From NCBI GenBank assembly GCA_019057815.1, contig JAHLWR010000015.1, positions 1 through 64,000 on the forward strand: 64,000 nucleotides of DNA, read 5' to 3'. Origin of the DNA: Candidatus Heimdallarchaeota archaeon (GTDB lineage Archaea; Asgardarchaeota; Heimdallarchaeia; Heimdallarchaeales; Heimdallarchaeaceae). Positions within the stretch are counted from its first letter, which is position 1. Every line of letters begins with the position of its first letter. Below the pieces are notes generated by a model that saw only the letters and a program-made list of their open reading frames with translations, ran no database searches and was not told where the DNA came from. Position numbers and translations under genes: made by a program. Below, piece by piece: positions 7,780-16,045 of this stretch.

Positions 7780-8037
7780 TCATTCACTTTCCTTTAAAAA
7801 CAGTTTGGTAGCTAGGTGTTGTAATTCTACACTTCTTTCCTTTACTTGTTCCAACATACCACTTATTCGTTCAGTTGGGTTATTGATTTTAGAGATATTA
7901 TTTTGTGTTCTTAACCAAATGTCTACAGCTTCTTCTAAAGCTGCAGATAAAGAACCTTTTTTATAACCAAATTTCTGAAATGCTTTCTGTCGAAATATTC
8001 TCTCTTTCTCTTCATCAATTTGAACCTTTAATCCCAT
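7780..8037 (-). CDS. vapB: VapB-like antitoxin
   Basis: This 85-residue protein begins MGLKVQIDEEKERIFRQKAF and continues with YKKGSLSAALEEAVDIWL, the pattern of a ribbon-helix-helix type DNA-binding N-terminal domain; the C-terminal part would wrap the toxin. It comes first in the pair, as expected for an antitoxin that represses its own promoter. The start codon and about 100 bases upstream were copied to 11169-11294. Confidence 0.72.
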   Translation of the reverse strand: MGLKVQIDEEKERIFRQKAFQKFGYKKGSLSAALEEAVDIWLRTQNNISKINNPTERISGMLEQVKERSVELQHLATKLFLKESE

Positions 8038-8144
8038 ATTATCACTTAGGTACTTATGTCCTTATGGTTATAAAAAATCTTTCTAATACTACTAGATGTG
8101 GGAAGAATCTACCCATGTATCTTTTTATAGGTATTTTGAGAAAA
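8016..8144 (-). repeat. vapB start and promoter region, direct repeat copy A
   Basis: This holds the first eight codons of vapB, the spacer and the TATA box (TTTTTTATAACC, about 8067-8078 on the minus strand). It matches 11169-11294 at roughly four bases in five. The most conserved parts, ATCACTTAGGTACTTATGTC and ACTACTAGATGTGGGA, are candidates for the VapB operator. Confidence 0.75.
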
Positions 8145-8211
8145 TTTAATCGAATTTCTTATAGAATCTCGAAAAACTCAATTACCTAAATAATCGCATA
8201 GAGTTGAGTAT

Positions 8212-8712
8212 TTATTCAACTGATTCTTCAGCTATGAAGGAATAAAATCTAAATTGCCTTTTTAATGCCCAATACTCCCTGAAACATAAAATGGATCCTA
8301 CAACTAAACATCCAGCTCCGCAGAAAGCTGCTATGGGCGGAAAAAACCATACCACTACAAAAGTGAATATCGCTGAAGTTACTAAAAAGCTGAACAAGAA
8401 AAGTATTCTAGGTATCATTATTCCTTTTATTAAATGAGCAGGAACATAAACTGGTACTAAAATATCGTGTCTCTTTTCACCTTTCTCTGTTAAAACATAC
8501 ATGTTTGAAGGAAGTTTTTTTACAATATCTGCATCTTCTAATTTGTCTAAATGCCAACTAATTGTGCTTGGACTCTTTAGCTCTAAGGCTCTTTGTGTTT
8601 CTCGTATTCCTACTTCATGAGGAAATCTTGTTTTTAGATAAAGGTAGATTTTTAGTGTTGTTGGATGATCTAAAACATTACTTGATTTTCTAATATTCAT
8701 AATTCTAGACAT
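8212..8712 (-). CDS. Winged-helix transcription regulator with two membrane helices
   Basis: Residues 1-95 form an ArsR/MarR-like winged helix (TTLKIYLYLKTRF, RETQRALELKSPSTISWHLDKLEDADIVKKLPSNMYVLTEKG with helix 3 at STISWHLDKL). Two hydrophobic helices follow (about 107-127 and 130-150) with a short loop between. Membrane-bound one-component regulators of this layout are common in archaea; signal and targets are unknown. It lies 82 bases downstream of, and in line with, the DUF3160 gene, so it may be co-transcribed with it. The block formed by these two genes lies between the two copies of the vapB promoter. Confidence 0.75.
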   Translation of the reverse strand: MSRIMNIRKSSNVLDHPTTLKIYLYLKTRFPHEVGIRETQRALELKSPSTISWHLDKLEDADIVKKLPSNMYVLTEKGEKRHDILVPVYVPAHLIKGIMIPRILFLFSFLVTSAIFTFVVVWFFPPIAAFCGAGCLVVGSILCFREYWALKRQFRFYSFIAEESVE

Positions 8713-8794
8713 TGGTTCTAACTCTCAATACTTTTCTTACTAATCTAAACATTCACTTTCAGATTGGAATAGTTTACATTATTCTTCCAATTTT

Positions 8795-11077
8795 TTAAAT
8801 ATTTTTGCGTAACTTGAAAAAAATATCTAGATTAAAAATTCGAACTTTTTTTCTTTTTTCTTTATAAGATTCGCATGTAAAGAGAAGCATCACTGTACTC
8901 GATGAAACGATTGGAAGTGAATTTTCAATCCAATATGGTAAAGCTGGAGGATTATTACTTAGCATTTCATGCCATTCTTCATCGGTTAAACGGTTAGATA
9001 TCGGTTGAATAAATTCATAAAAAGAATAAGTTCCACCTTTAGTAACTCTAAGATTTCCTTCATCATCTTGAACTATAACATATATCGCAAAAGGATTTCC
9101 TGTTCCTACTTCTAGCACTTGATTTGTATTGGTATCAGTATGAACATCAGCTATTATTGCCATTCTCTTATCAGTATCACCTAGCCAAATCTCATAACTA
9201 GAATTGGTGAATGTTGTAATTTCTTCAAGCTCTTTACCTACTTTGTAAATAAAACTAATATCTTCTAGAGTAAAAGGTTGATTTTCTAATTCTTTAATGC
9301 TTAAATCGACCAAATTATTGAAAATCTCTATAGTACTATTAAGTCGATTCTTGAGATCATTAGATAACAGACCATAGTCATCAAATCCATATAACATTAA
9401 ACTAACAAGACTACTAAGACGACTGTATAGTTCAGGATAAGGTTCAACATATCCTGTACTTGATCCTCCACCTCTACCTGTATAGGATTGTTTACCATAA
9501 AGAAGTGAGTCATGTCTTAATTCAGCCCATGAACCTAAAGTTGTCATCAAAGCTTTATCTGTCCAAGTATCATTTAACATATAACCTGGATAACCTACAT
9601 CTGCAGGCTCAAGCAAAGGAAAGAGAGTATACAACCATAACCAGTAAAGATTCTGTGTCCAATCTAAAACTGTAAAATTTCCAAATTCTTTTTGCAATTT
9701 GAGGATTTGAGAACTGTAATCGGAAAATGTTTCATTTTCACCTTGGAGGTAATGACCAGCTCTAGCACTACCAAACACATAGAAGATATCAAATGCTTTT
9801 GGTATCAATCTACCTCGAACTTTAGAATGAACCAATTGTTGAAAAATGTAGGAATCAGGAATAAAACGTTGTCCCATCAATCTCATTCCTCTTGTATAAT
9901 CAGCTACATCTTGGGAATCACCAGTTATCATTGAAATGATACGAGGAGAAGGATATGTTTTTAGATTCTCAATAATATTTTTAATTAGGTTATCATCAGC
10001 TAGATTATTTCCCTCAGGTTTTCCGTAATGGACCCATAGTTTATAATATTCTACTACTGTTAAATCGTCACTTACACCAACAAAGAAAGAAGTAGGACGA
10101 TAGATACTCTCCCAATAATCCCATACCGTGTTGGTGTCTATAGTGCTATTAAAAGACGATATCAATAGCATAGCCATTCTTGTTTGTTCAATATTTTCTT
10201 CTTCTGTTAGAGTTTCACCTTGAATTAAGAATCCCATTCTTCCAACGTACATCATTGCTTTAAAATAACTGCCTAAAATCTCATTTCTAGTATAGTGTCC
10301 CCTGATTTTATATTGAGAAAAATCTTCTAAGTAACCAAAAATAGCTGAATATGCTTCAAAACCATTTTCAATATTTGTAAGTTCATCTTGTGTCATTTTT
10401 TTAACTTCAACTGGAATTGAATTAGAGTCATTTAGTAGTTTAAGTATAGTAGAAAGATAAGCTATATTTTTGTTCAAAGCAGTTCTTATATTCTCTTTTA
10501 GAAAAGGGGTTTTTTTGGCTTTTTGGTCGTCTCTTAGGGCTTCTATCATTTTTTCTAAGTTTTGATAAAAACTTTCCCCTTCCATTATTCGTAAATTCAT
10601 ATCATATAGAATATGATAAGTATGCAAACAGAGATCAGTTGTAATGTAATTTCCTCCACTTCCTGCTTCAGAAGCATCATAAAAAGCAAAAATGTCATCT
10701 TCACCTTCATCTCTTAAAACAAAACCATATTCTGCAAGGAGTTGCTTCGTTTCACTATCCAAATTATACGGAACTTCTGCTACATTAGACAAATCTGGTT
10801 CTATTTCTGTTGGGATAATAGATGGGGTAAAACTAATTGAATTAGGGGAATATAAGCCAAAAGGGGTCGCAATATCATTTTTTATCCTGAATGTACAAGC
10901 TGAACCATTCACTGATTCCGTTGCTACCCAACTTGTTTCCCAATCATAAGGATTATATTCTGGCCATTTGGATTCGAAATAAATTGGAACAGTGATTGCA
11001 GTTAAGATTATTGTTGATATAATCAAAGACAATGAAACACCTGCTAAGATGCTTTTTTGAGCTCTGTTTATTTTCAT
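8795..11077 (-). CDS. DUF3160-like exported protein
   Basis: The 760-residue protein has an N-terminal membrane/signal segment (SILAGVSLSLIISTIILTAITVPIYF) and a long extracytoplasmic domain that looks like the DUF3160 family (YNLDSETKQLLAEYGFVLR, then ITTDLCLHTYHILYDMNL, and later WAELRHDSLLYGKQ). The function of that family is not known. The C-terminal region has a weak hydrophobic stretch (LPIVSSSTVMLLFTC) and a basic tail, possibly a second anchor. A 12-bp hairpin and a TATA-like stretch lie just upstream. It may form one transcript with the membrane winged-helix regulator. Confidence 0.75.
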   Translation of the reverse strand: MKINRAQKSILAGVSLSLIISTIILTAITVPIYFESKWPEYNPYDWETSWVATESVNGSACTFRIKNDIATPFGLYSPNSISFTPSIIPTEIEPDLSNVAEVPYNLDSETKQLLAEYGFVLRDEGEDDIFAFYDASEAGSGGNYITTDLCLHTYHILYDMNLRIMEGESFYQNLEKMIEALRDDQKAKKTPFLKENIRTALNKNIAYLSTILKLLNDSNSIPVEVKKMTQDELTNIENGFEAYSAIFGYLEDFSQYKIRGHYTRNEILGSYFKAMMYVGRMGFLIQGETLTEEENIEQTRMAMLLISSFNSTIDTNTVWDYWESIYRPTSFFVGVSDDLTVVEYYKLWVHYGKPEGNNLADDNLIKNIIENLKTYPSPRIISMITGDSQDVADYTRGMRLMGQRFIPDSYIFQQLVHSKVRGRLIPKAFDIFYVFGSARAGHYLQGENETFSDYSSQILKLQKEFGNFTVLDWTQNLYWLWLYTLFPLLEPADVGYPGYMLNDTWTDKALMTTLGSWAELRHDSLLYGKQSYTGRGGGSSTGYVEPYPELYSRLSSLVSLMLYGFDDYGLLSNDLKNRLNSTIEIFNNLVDLSIKELENQPFTLEDISFIYKVGKELEEITTFTNSSYEIWLGDTDKRMAIIADVHTDTNTNQVLEVGTGNPFAIYVIVQDDEGNLRVTKGGTYSFYEFIQPISNRLTDEEWHEMLSNNPPALPYWIENSLPIVSSSTVMLLFTCESYKEKRKKVRIFNLDIFFKLRKNI

Positions 11078-11103
11078 ATTATCAAAATAAGGTATACAAT
11101 AAA

Positions 11104-11115
11104 GAATTATAAAAA
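11104..11115 (-). promoter_or_regulatory. TATA-like box of the DUF3160 gene
   Basis: On the minus strand TTTTTATAATTC lies about 30-40 bases before the ATG at 11077, consistent with a start of transcription close to the start codon. Confidence 0.4.
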
Positions 11116-11116
11116 C

Positions 11117-11152
11117 CTAGAACAAGAACAATTAACTTCTTTCTTGTTCTAG
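11117..11152 (-). promoter_or_regulatory. Perfect 12-bp inverted repeat (operator or terminator)
   Basis: CTAGAACAAGAA and TTCTTGTTCTAG pair without mismatch around a 12-base loop. Read on the minus strand it is followed by GGTTTTTAT, so it could end transcripts from the copied vapB promoter upstream. Because it also sits directly upstream of the TATA box of the DUF3160 gene it could equally bind a regulator. Confidence 0.5.
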
Positions 11153-11168
11153 TTCTAGAACGAATATT

Positions 11169-11294
11169 CAATTTGAACCTTTAATCCCATATTTATCACT
11201 TAGGTACTTATGTCTTAAGGCTATATACTTCTTTCTAACACTACTAGATGTGGGATGAATCTACTCTGTATTTTTATATGTATTCTGAGAAATC
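11169..11294 (-). repeat. Copy B of the vapB start and promoter, with a vapB remnant
   Basis: This imperfect copy of 8016-8144 keeps the first codons of vapB on the minus strand and a TATA-like GTATATAG. The antitoxin remnant is only a fragment and runs out after about 11 codons. The copy points toward the DUF3160 gene, as copy A points toward vapBC. Confidence 0.7.
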
Positions 11295-11356
11295 CTCAAC
11301 ATAAACTTTTTTAAAACTAGTTTTTTCTAGTTGTTAAAATTTAGTGGTAAAGAACA

Positions 11357-12049
11357 ATGAACCAAATACCCATATTCTTTGATTTAGGCGGAACTATAAT
11401 AGATAATATTGAAATTGGAAGAAAAGCTTTCAATAAGGTATTTAACAAAAATTTCACTACAGCAGAAATTAAAACTATGTTTAATGATATGTCGAAGAAA
11501 ATAACTGTGAGATCTCTTTTCAAGATTCCAATTAATCCTATTAAAATGATTACTAAACGAAAAGAATTTTCTCGATTACAGAATCAATATATTCTTTCAG
11601 AAGGGAAGTTGTTTCAAGGTACAAAGGAATTTTTACTTAAACTCAAATCAAAAAAAGAAATAGTATTAGTAATAGTTACTCAAAATCCACAATTTAAAGA
11701 TCAGGAATTTGTTGATAAACTGTTTAATAGATTATTTGAAGGAAACCACCCTTTTGATTATGTCTTATCAAATAGAAACAAAATGGGTATTATTAAGGAA
11801 TATTTTGAATCAGATGACATCTCTAAAGCTCTATTTATAGGAGATTTACCTAATGATATGAACATTGCTAAGGAACTTCAAATCCCTGGTGTTGGAGTTG
11901 CTTGGGGATATGCTGCTGGGAAACTGGATACTCCGTTCATTGTTGAAAGTTTCGACGAGTTGTACGATCTAATAGAAGAACATCTTCATTCTCTAAAGGC
12001 TAAGGGTGTTGGTTTATTACAAAGAAATGTAAAAAAAGTAAGAAGCTGA
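11357..12049 (+). CDS. HAD-superfamily hydrolase
   Basis: This 230-residue protein has the HAD core: motif I IFFDLGGTI (nucleophile D8; the second acid of the usual DxDGT is Gly, as in a subset of the family), motif II VIVTQN near residue 115, motif III around KMGIIKEY, and motif IV FIGDLPNDM with two acids. The helical cap lies between motifs I and II. Members remove phosphate from small molecules or proteins; the substrate cannot be told. It is followed after 49 bases by purP and may be co-transcribed, but a role in purine synthesis is only a guess. Confidence 0.82.
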   Translation: MNQIPIFFDLGGTIIDNIEIGRKAFNKVFNKNFTTAEIKTMFNDMSKKITVRSLFKIPINPIKMITKRKEFSRLQNQYILSEGKLFQGTKEFLLKLKSKKEIVLVIVTQNPQFKDQEFVDKLFNRLFEGNHPFDYVLSNRNKMGIIKEYFESDDISKALFIGDLPNDMNIAKELQIPGVGVAWGYAAGKLDTPFIVESFDELYDLIEEHLHSLKAKGVGLLQRNVKKVRS

Positions 12050-12098
12050 CATTTTAATGATAGAAAATTATTATAAAGCATTATGTAAGGATTAGTCA

Positions 12099-13091
12099 AT
12101 GATTATTTCTACTGTAGGTAGCCACTCAGCTCTACAAATTCTACACGGAGCTAAGGAAGAAGGTTTCAAAACGCGTGTTTATGTAATTAAAGGCCGAGAA
12201 GATTTGTATAAACGCTATCCTGTTGCTGATGAGATACATACCCTTGAGAATTATGATGAAATGTTAGAAATTAATGATGAAAACACTATTCTTATACCTC
12301 ATGGAACTCTTATTTCTACTTTAGGTGAAAGAGTCGTCGATATTCCTTTGAAAATCTTTGGTAATCGTCAAGGGATGATTTGGGAGATGAAACGTGAACT
12401 CAACCTAGACTTACTGGAAAAGGCAGGTATACGAACCCCTAGAACATTTTCTCCAGCTGATATTGACACTTTGTGTATAGTTAAATTTCCTGGTGCTAAA
12501 GGGGGAGCTGGATACTTTCTATGCTCAACTCCTAAAGAATATCAACAGAAGTTACAGGATTTGATTGCCCAAGGAAAAGTCTCTGCAAATGATGTTGAAA
12601 ACGCTCAAATCCAAGAATACATTGTAGGCGTAACTATGTACCCTCATTATTTTTACTCCCCTTTACAGGATAAAGTCGAAATGTTGGGGATAGACCGAAG
12701 ATACGAAACTAACGTCGATGCTTTAGGCAGGTTATCGATGGAAGATGCGTCAATTGATCCAACTTACACTGTTGTTGGAAATCAACCTCTAGTAGTTAGA
12801 GAGTCACTCCTTCCAAAGATTCTGGAATATGGAGATAATCTCAGAGAGATGTCAGAAAAACTCTTTTCTCCCGGTTTATTGGGTCCTTATTGCCTTGAAC
12901 TAGCCCTAACACCTGACGAAATTATAGCTTTTGAATTCACCAGCCGAATCGTTGCAGGAACAACTTTGTATGTCCAAGGATCTCCCTATTCTAAAATGCT
13001 TTATGGAGAAGATATGAGTATGGCTAAAAGAATAGCTAGAGAAATTAAGTTTGCAATAGATACGAATCGTCTTGAAGAAGTTTTAAGCTAA
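12099..13091 (+). CDS. purP: FAICAR synthetase PurP (formate-dependent AICAR formyltransferase)
   Basis: PurP makes FAICAR from AICAR, formate and ATP in the archaeal version of step 9 of IMP synthesis. The N terminus IISTVGSHSALQILHGAKEEGF is the family signature. The ATP-grasp core follows (VKFPGAKGGAGYFL near residue 130-143; PHYFYSPLQDKVEMLGIDRRYE near 200; FEFTSRIVAGT near 290). At 330 residues it is close to the usual length of about 340-360. Some PurP homologues are close paralogues without this activity, but the active-site stretches look intact. A strong hairpin terminator follows at 13201-13260. Confidence 0.92.
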   Translation: MIISTVGSHSALQILHGAKEEGFKTRVYVIKGREDLYKRYPVADEIHTLENYDEMLEINDENTILIPHGTLISTLGERVVDIPLKIFGNRQGMIWEMKRELNLDLLEKAGIRTPRTFSPADIDTLCIVKFPGAKGGAGYFLCSTPKEYQQKLQDLIAQGKVSANDVENAQIQEYIVGVTMYPHYFYSPLQDKVEMLGIDRRYETNVDALGRLSMEDASIDPTYTVVGNQPLVVRESLLPKILEYGDNLREMSEKLFSPGLLGPYCLELALTPDEIIAFEFTSRIVAGTTLYVQGSPYSKMLYGEDMSMAKRIAREIKFAIDTNRLEEVLS

Positions 13092-13200
13092 GGAATTCAA
13101 CCGACTAAAACCGTTTTGTATTTAAAAGCCTTGAAACACACAAATACTACCGACAAAAACATAACAGAAAGAAATAAAAAGAGTAAAAATAAAGAAGGTT

Positions 13201-13270
13201 TACGAAAGACTCAGGCTTATGTTCTTAGAGGTTTTCAGCTCGAGCCTTTCGTATTTTTTTCCATTTTTTT
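13201..13270 (+). terminator. Strong hairpin terminator after purP
   Basis: TACGAAAG...CTC at 13201-13212 pairs with GAG..CTTTCGTA at 13241-13253 (arms of about 17 bases with a few mismatches), followed by a run of T and a second T run at 13264-13270. It separates the convergent purP and histone genes. Confidence 0.65.
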
Positions 13271-13280
13271 CGTGAAACTC

Positions 13281-13475
13281 TTAAACATCCTTAGAGGATA
13301 ATGTCTTGCGGTTGTTCATTTTTGTTCGTTTAGCCGCGTCTTTGATAAGACCAACAACTTCTACATTCAATCTCTCGATGAAATCAGAAGAGACATTGTA
13401 TTCTCCTAGTCCTTTAATATATTCACGAACTTTGGATTTGACCAATAATATATCTACAGATTTACCTTTTGCCAT
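13281..13475 (-). CDS. Archaeal histone-fold protein with shortened third helix
   Basis: This 64-residue protein reads VDILLVKSKVREYIKGL (helix 1), NVSSDFIERLNVEVVGLIKDAAKRTKMN (long helix 2) and then RKTLSSKDV, the RxT and Asp pair of histone folds. Canonical archaeal histones such as HMfB go on for a further 10-12 residues of helix 3; here the chain stops at KDV. That matches the described class of histones with a truncated helix 3 rather than the nucleosome-forming HMf class. A good ribosome site (AGAGGTAAT) lies 7-8 bases before the ATG on the minus strand. It probably compacts or organises DNA; how it assembles cannot be told here. Confidence 0.85.
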   Translation of the reverse strand: MAKGKSVDILLVKSKVREYIKGLGEYNVSSDFIERLNVEVVGLIKDAAKRTKMNNRKTLSSKDV

Positions 13476-13498
13476 AATTTATTACCTCTTTGTTGTAA

Positions 13499-13532
13499 GG
13501 TACTTAAAATGTACTTAAAGTCATATTTAAAG
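13499..13532 (-). promoter_or_regulatory. Histone gene promoter with tandem AAGTAC motif
   Basis: On the minus strand ACTTTAAATATG (about 13521-13532) serves as TATA box. Downstream of it the motif TTTAAGTAC occurs twice, 11 bases apart (13500-13508 and 13511-13519), over the likely transcription start, which is a good place for a regulator to bind. Confidence 0.45.
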
Positions 13533-13886
13533 TTTAGTGGTAAATCTGCTCTCTTCTTGATTCTTTCTCGTTTTAGAAATCACAACACTCGATAATCTTC
13601 GAGAAATGGTGCCTAAAGCCTTTTTCCGACAAAAAACATTTGAGTTATTAAGACTTTATTTGTTATTTTAACGAAAACAATAGTTTAAAGCGTTTTTGAT
13701 TTTCTGGTTCTCCTCAAATATGCTCTTTTCTTCAATCTTAAAGCGTTTTATAGATCTCTAAAAATTTTCTTTTATTCTGTTACTCAAAATTGGGTTTCAG
13801 AATTGTGTGTAAGGCATACAGACCATGCATTACTATTTTGTTAAATTCCTATGAAATATGCTACGTAGAATGATGAAAAAAACTAG
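13533..13886. other. Intergenic stretch without a recognisable gene
   Basis: I see no coding frame, RNA gene or clear repeat in this AT-rich part of the 858-base gap between the histone and the third beta-helix gene. Confidence 0.4.
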
Positions 13887-13957
13887 CCTAAGTAGTATTA
13901 GGTTAACAGATAGTTTTGTAAGGGATTCTTCTTGTTGAAAAGAAAACTTCGACATAG
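13887..13957 (-). repeat. Dispersed repeat, copy 1, with adjoining hairpin
   Basis: The minus strand of 13905-13957 reads TGTCGAAGTTTTCTTTTCAAC...CCCTTACAAAACTATCTGTT and matches 54704-54755 of the plus strand at about 85-90 percent. Next to it CCTAA-GTAGTA-TTAGG (13887-13902) is a hairpin. A partial second copy of AAAACTATCTTTTGACC lies at about 13960-13976. It lies 3' of a tnpB remnant in the same direction, so it could be the end of an old IS200/IS605-type element. Confidence 0.55.
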
Positions 13958-14020
13958 GGTCAAAAGATAGTTTTATGGGGGTTGTATCTATGACATGAAT
14001 TTTGTACAAATCCTTTAGAA

Positions 14021-14180
14021 GTGCTTAGGGCACATCATGGGGACGCCACATATCCTCCTACACTGCCCACATCTTCTCATGAAAATGCTTACGGTTTCGC
14101 TTTTGGGTTTTTGTTGGATGTAGACCCGAGGATCACCATGCAGTTGGTGCATATCTACAATCCTTCAAAGGATAATCGAT
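14021..14180 (-). pseudogene. Decayed 3' end of a tnpB-type transposase gene
   Basis: The minus strand keeps scattered matches to the C terminus of the TnpB at 26.4-27.6 kb: NPKAKP against DPKALP, then VGGYV against VGGYV, with stop codons in between. DNA matches are strongest around GTAGGAGGATATGTGGCGT. The rest of the gene is gone. A 77-codon frame on the plus strand is only the shadow of this remnant. Confidence 0.5.
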
Positions 14181-14299
14181 ACAATCCTATATCAACACCA
14201 AAAAATGTACAAAAAACTGCTTATGGAAACGCCAAAACTGATTCAATAAAATAATTTGAAGAATTTAAAAAATATTAGAAACTCTGATTTCGTTTTAGG

Positions 14300-14311
14300 T
14301 TAAATTTAAAA
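14300..14311 (+). promoter_or_regulatory. TATA box of the third beta-helix gene
   Basis: TTAAATTTAAAA lies 23-34 bases before the ATG at 14334, which points to a leaderless or nearly leaderless message. Confidence 0.5.
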
Positions 14312-14333
14312 ACTAAAACAGACAATCTAAGAT

Positions 14334-16028
14334 ATGTCACGAACTGGTGGAAAATTGATTATTCTTCTGCTCTTGTCTACATATACAATTAATAATTATC
14401 AATTAGAGGCAAAAATTGAAGGTTTTTTCTACTCGTCTCTAGTGAATAATGCCCTTGAAGACCATGCAGCAATCGATATAAATAGCGATGGAGATTTTGT
14501 TTCTCTTGGTTTACCTGGAACTGGAACAAAGGAAGATCCATACAGAATTGAAAATTACAATATAACAGAAGAACAAAGTTTTAGTGGGATTTCTGTTTCA
14601 GGAACTACAAAGCATTTTATCATTCAAAACTGCTATATTAGCTCAACATTGTCAGGAATAAGCCTTTTTTCAGTAGAAAAAGGAACATGTAAAATAATTA
14701 ATAATACAAGCATAAATAATCATTATTCTGGTATAAATATTCTTTATAGTGCATCTGGTATAGAATTAATCAATAATACTTGTATAAGCAACAATTTTTA
14801 CGGAATTGAAATTGCTTCATCGGATTCAGTTTTACTCAACAATACTTGCATTCAAAATAAAAAAGAAGGAATTGTTTTATCTAGCTCTATTGGAACTATT
14901 CTTACCAATAATCTCTGCGATGATAATGACTATAACGGCATACTGATCTCTGAATGTTACAGAATTACTCTCAAAAATAACAGTTGTATCAACTCCTATT
15001 ATAATGGTATAAAATTGGATAATTCAGATTCTAGTACGCTCACCGGTAACACCTGCTCTAATAACGTTGGAGATGGAATATATCTATTTGAATGCTCAGG
15101 AGTTAGTATCATAGATAATCTCTGTTATAGAAATAACTATGGTGTTAGAATATGTTCTTCATCGAGTTCTAATATTTCACAAAATACTTGTTCTGATAAT
15201 GATCGTGATGGAATCTGCTTATGGGATTCTTCTCAGTCTTTTTGCTCATATAATTTATGCTCAAATAATCTTTATTCTGGTATCTCTCTGTATATAGGAA
15301 CATATTCTTGTACTCTAAATCTTAATTATCTTAAAGACAATGCAGATTACGGTGTTTATTTAGGAACGAATACAGAAGGCAATTCTATTTATCACAATAT
15401 ATTCCAATCAAATATAGGAGATAATTCTCAAAGCTATGATAATGGCGTTAATAACAATTGGTATACTGGATATTCCAAAGAAGGCAATTACTGGTCAGAT
15501 TGGATAGGTTATAGGTATTATGATATTGACGGAAATGCTAATAGAACAGATCCCTATCCAATGGTGCTAAATTCTACGTTAGATATTGATGGTGATGGTA
15601 TGGCTGATAACTGGGAAACTAGAGTTGGACTTAATCCTTCGATTAATGATTCTTTATCTGACGCTGATGAAGATGGATTAACAAATATTGAAGAATATAC
15701 ATTGAGAACTCACCCTAAAAGAGAAGATACAGACGAAGATGGCATGCCTGATGGTTGGGAAGTACAATACACTCTTAACCCTTGTATCGATGATAGTGAA
15801 GATGATGCTGATGAAGATGGATTAACAAATGAGGAAGAATACAACTTAGGGACAAACCCAAGAAACCAAGATACAGATGGTGATGGTTGGACTGACAAAG
15901 AAGAAGCTGATAAGGAAAACGACCCACTCGATCCAGAAGATTATCCTGTTCCTTATTATTATCTAACAGGGATTCTAGTATTATTGGGATTAGCTTTTCT
16001 CAGAAGAAGGAAATCAAGAACTCCTTGA
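14334..16028 (+). CDS. NosD-type beta-helix surface protein with calcium-binding repeats
   Basis: The 564-residue protein starts with a short hydrophobic signal segment (KLIILLLLSTYTI). Residues about 65-390 form a parallel beta-helix with Asn-rich turns (NNTCISNNFYGI and similar). The conserved EGNYWSDWIGYRYYDIDG...DPYP motif closes it. Residues about 420-535 carry thrombospondin type 3-like acidic repeats (DIDGDGMADNWE, DTDEDGMPDGWE, DTDGDGWTDKEE) that should bind calcium, and the C terminus is a membrane helix (YYLTGILVLLGLAFL) with RRRKSR tail. It is built like the gene at the left edge of the window, but the repeats are less regular in DNA than in the second beta-helix gene. A surface role is likely; ligand unknown. 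Convergent with porB, 17 bases apart. Confidence 0.85.
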   Translation: MSRTGGKLIILLLLSTYTINNYQLEAKIEGFFYSSLVNNALEDHAAIDINSDGDFVSLGLPGTGTKEDPYRIENYNITEEQSFSGISVSGTTKHFIIQNCYISSTLSGISLFSVEKGTCKIINNTSINNHYSGINILYSASGIELINNTCISNNFYGIEIASSDSVLLNNTCIQNKKEGIVLSSSIGTILTNNLCDDNDYNGILISECYRITLKNNSCINSYYNGIKLDNSDSSTLTGNTCSNNVGDGIYLFECSGVSIIDNLCYRNNYGVRICSSSSSNISQNTCSDNDRDGICLWDSSQSFCSYNLCSNNLYSGISLYIGTYSCTLNLNYLKDNADYGVYLGTNTEGNSIYHNIFQSNIGDNSQSYDNGVNNNWYTGYSKEGNYWSDWIGYRYYDIDGNANRTDPYPMVLNSTLDIDGDGMADNWETRVGLNPSINDSLSDADEDGLTNIEEYTLRTHPKREDTDEDGMPDGWEVQYTLNPCIDDSEDDADEDGLTNEEEYNLGTNPRNQDTDGDGWTDKEEADKENDPLDPEDYPVPYYYLTGILVLLGLAFLRRRKSRTP

Positions 16029-16045
16029 TAGTATAAGGTAATATT

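Noticed and set aside
13116-13301. 61-codon plus-strand frame after purP
   Set aside because: It crosses the terminator hairpin and the histone gene end and has no plausible start.
14021-14254. 77-codon plus-strand frame
   Set aside because: It lies antisense to a tnpB remnant, has no ribosome site or TATA box and is of unlikely composition.
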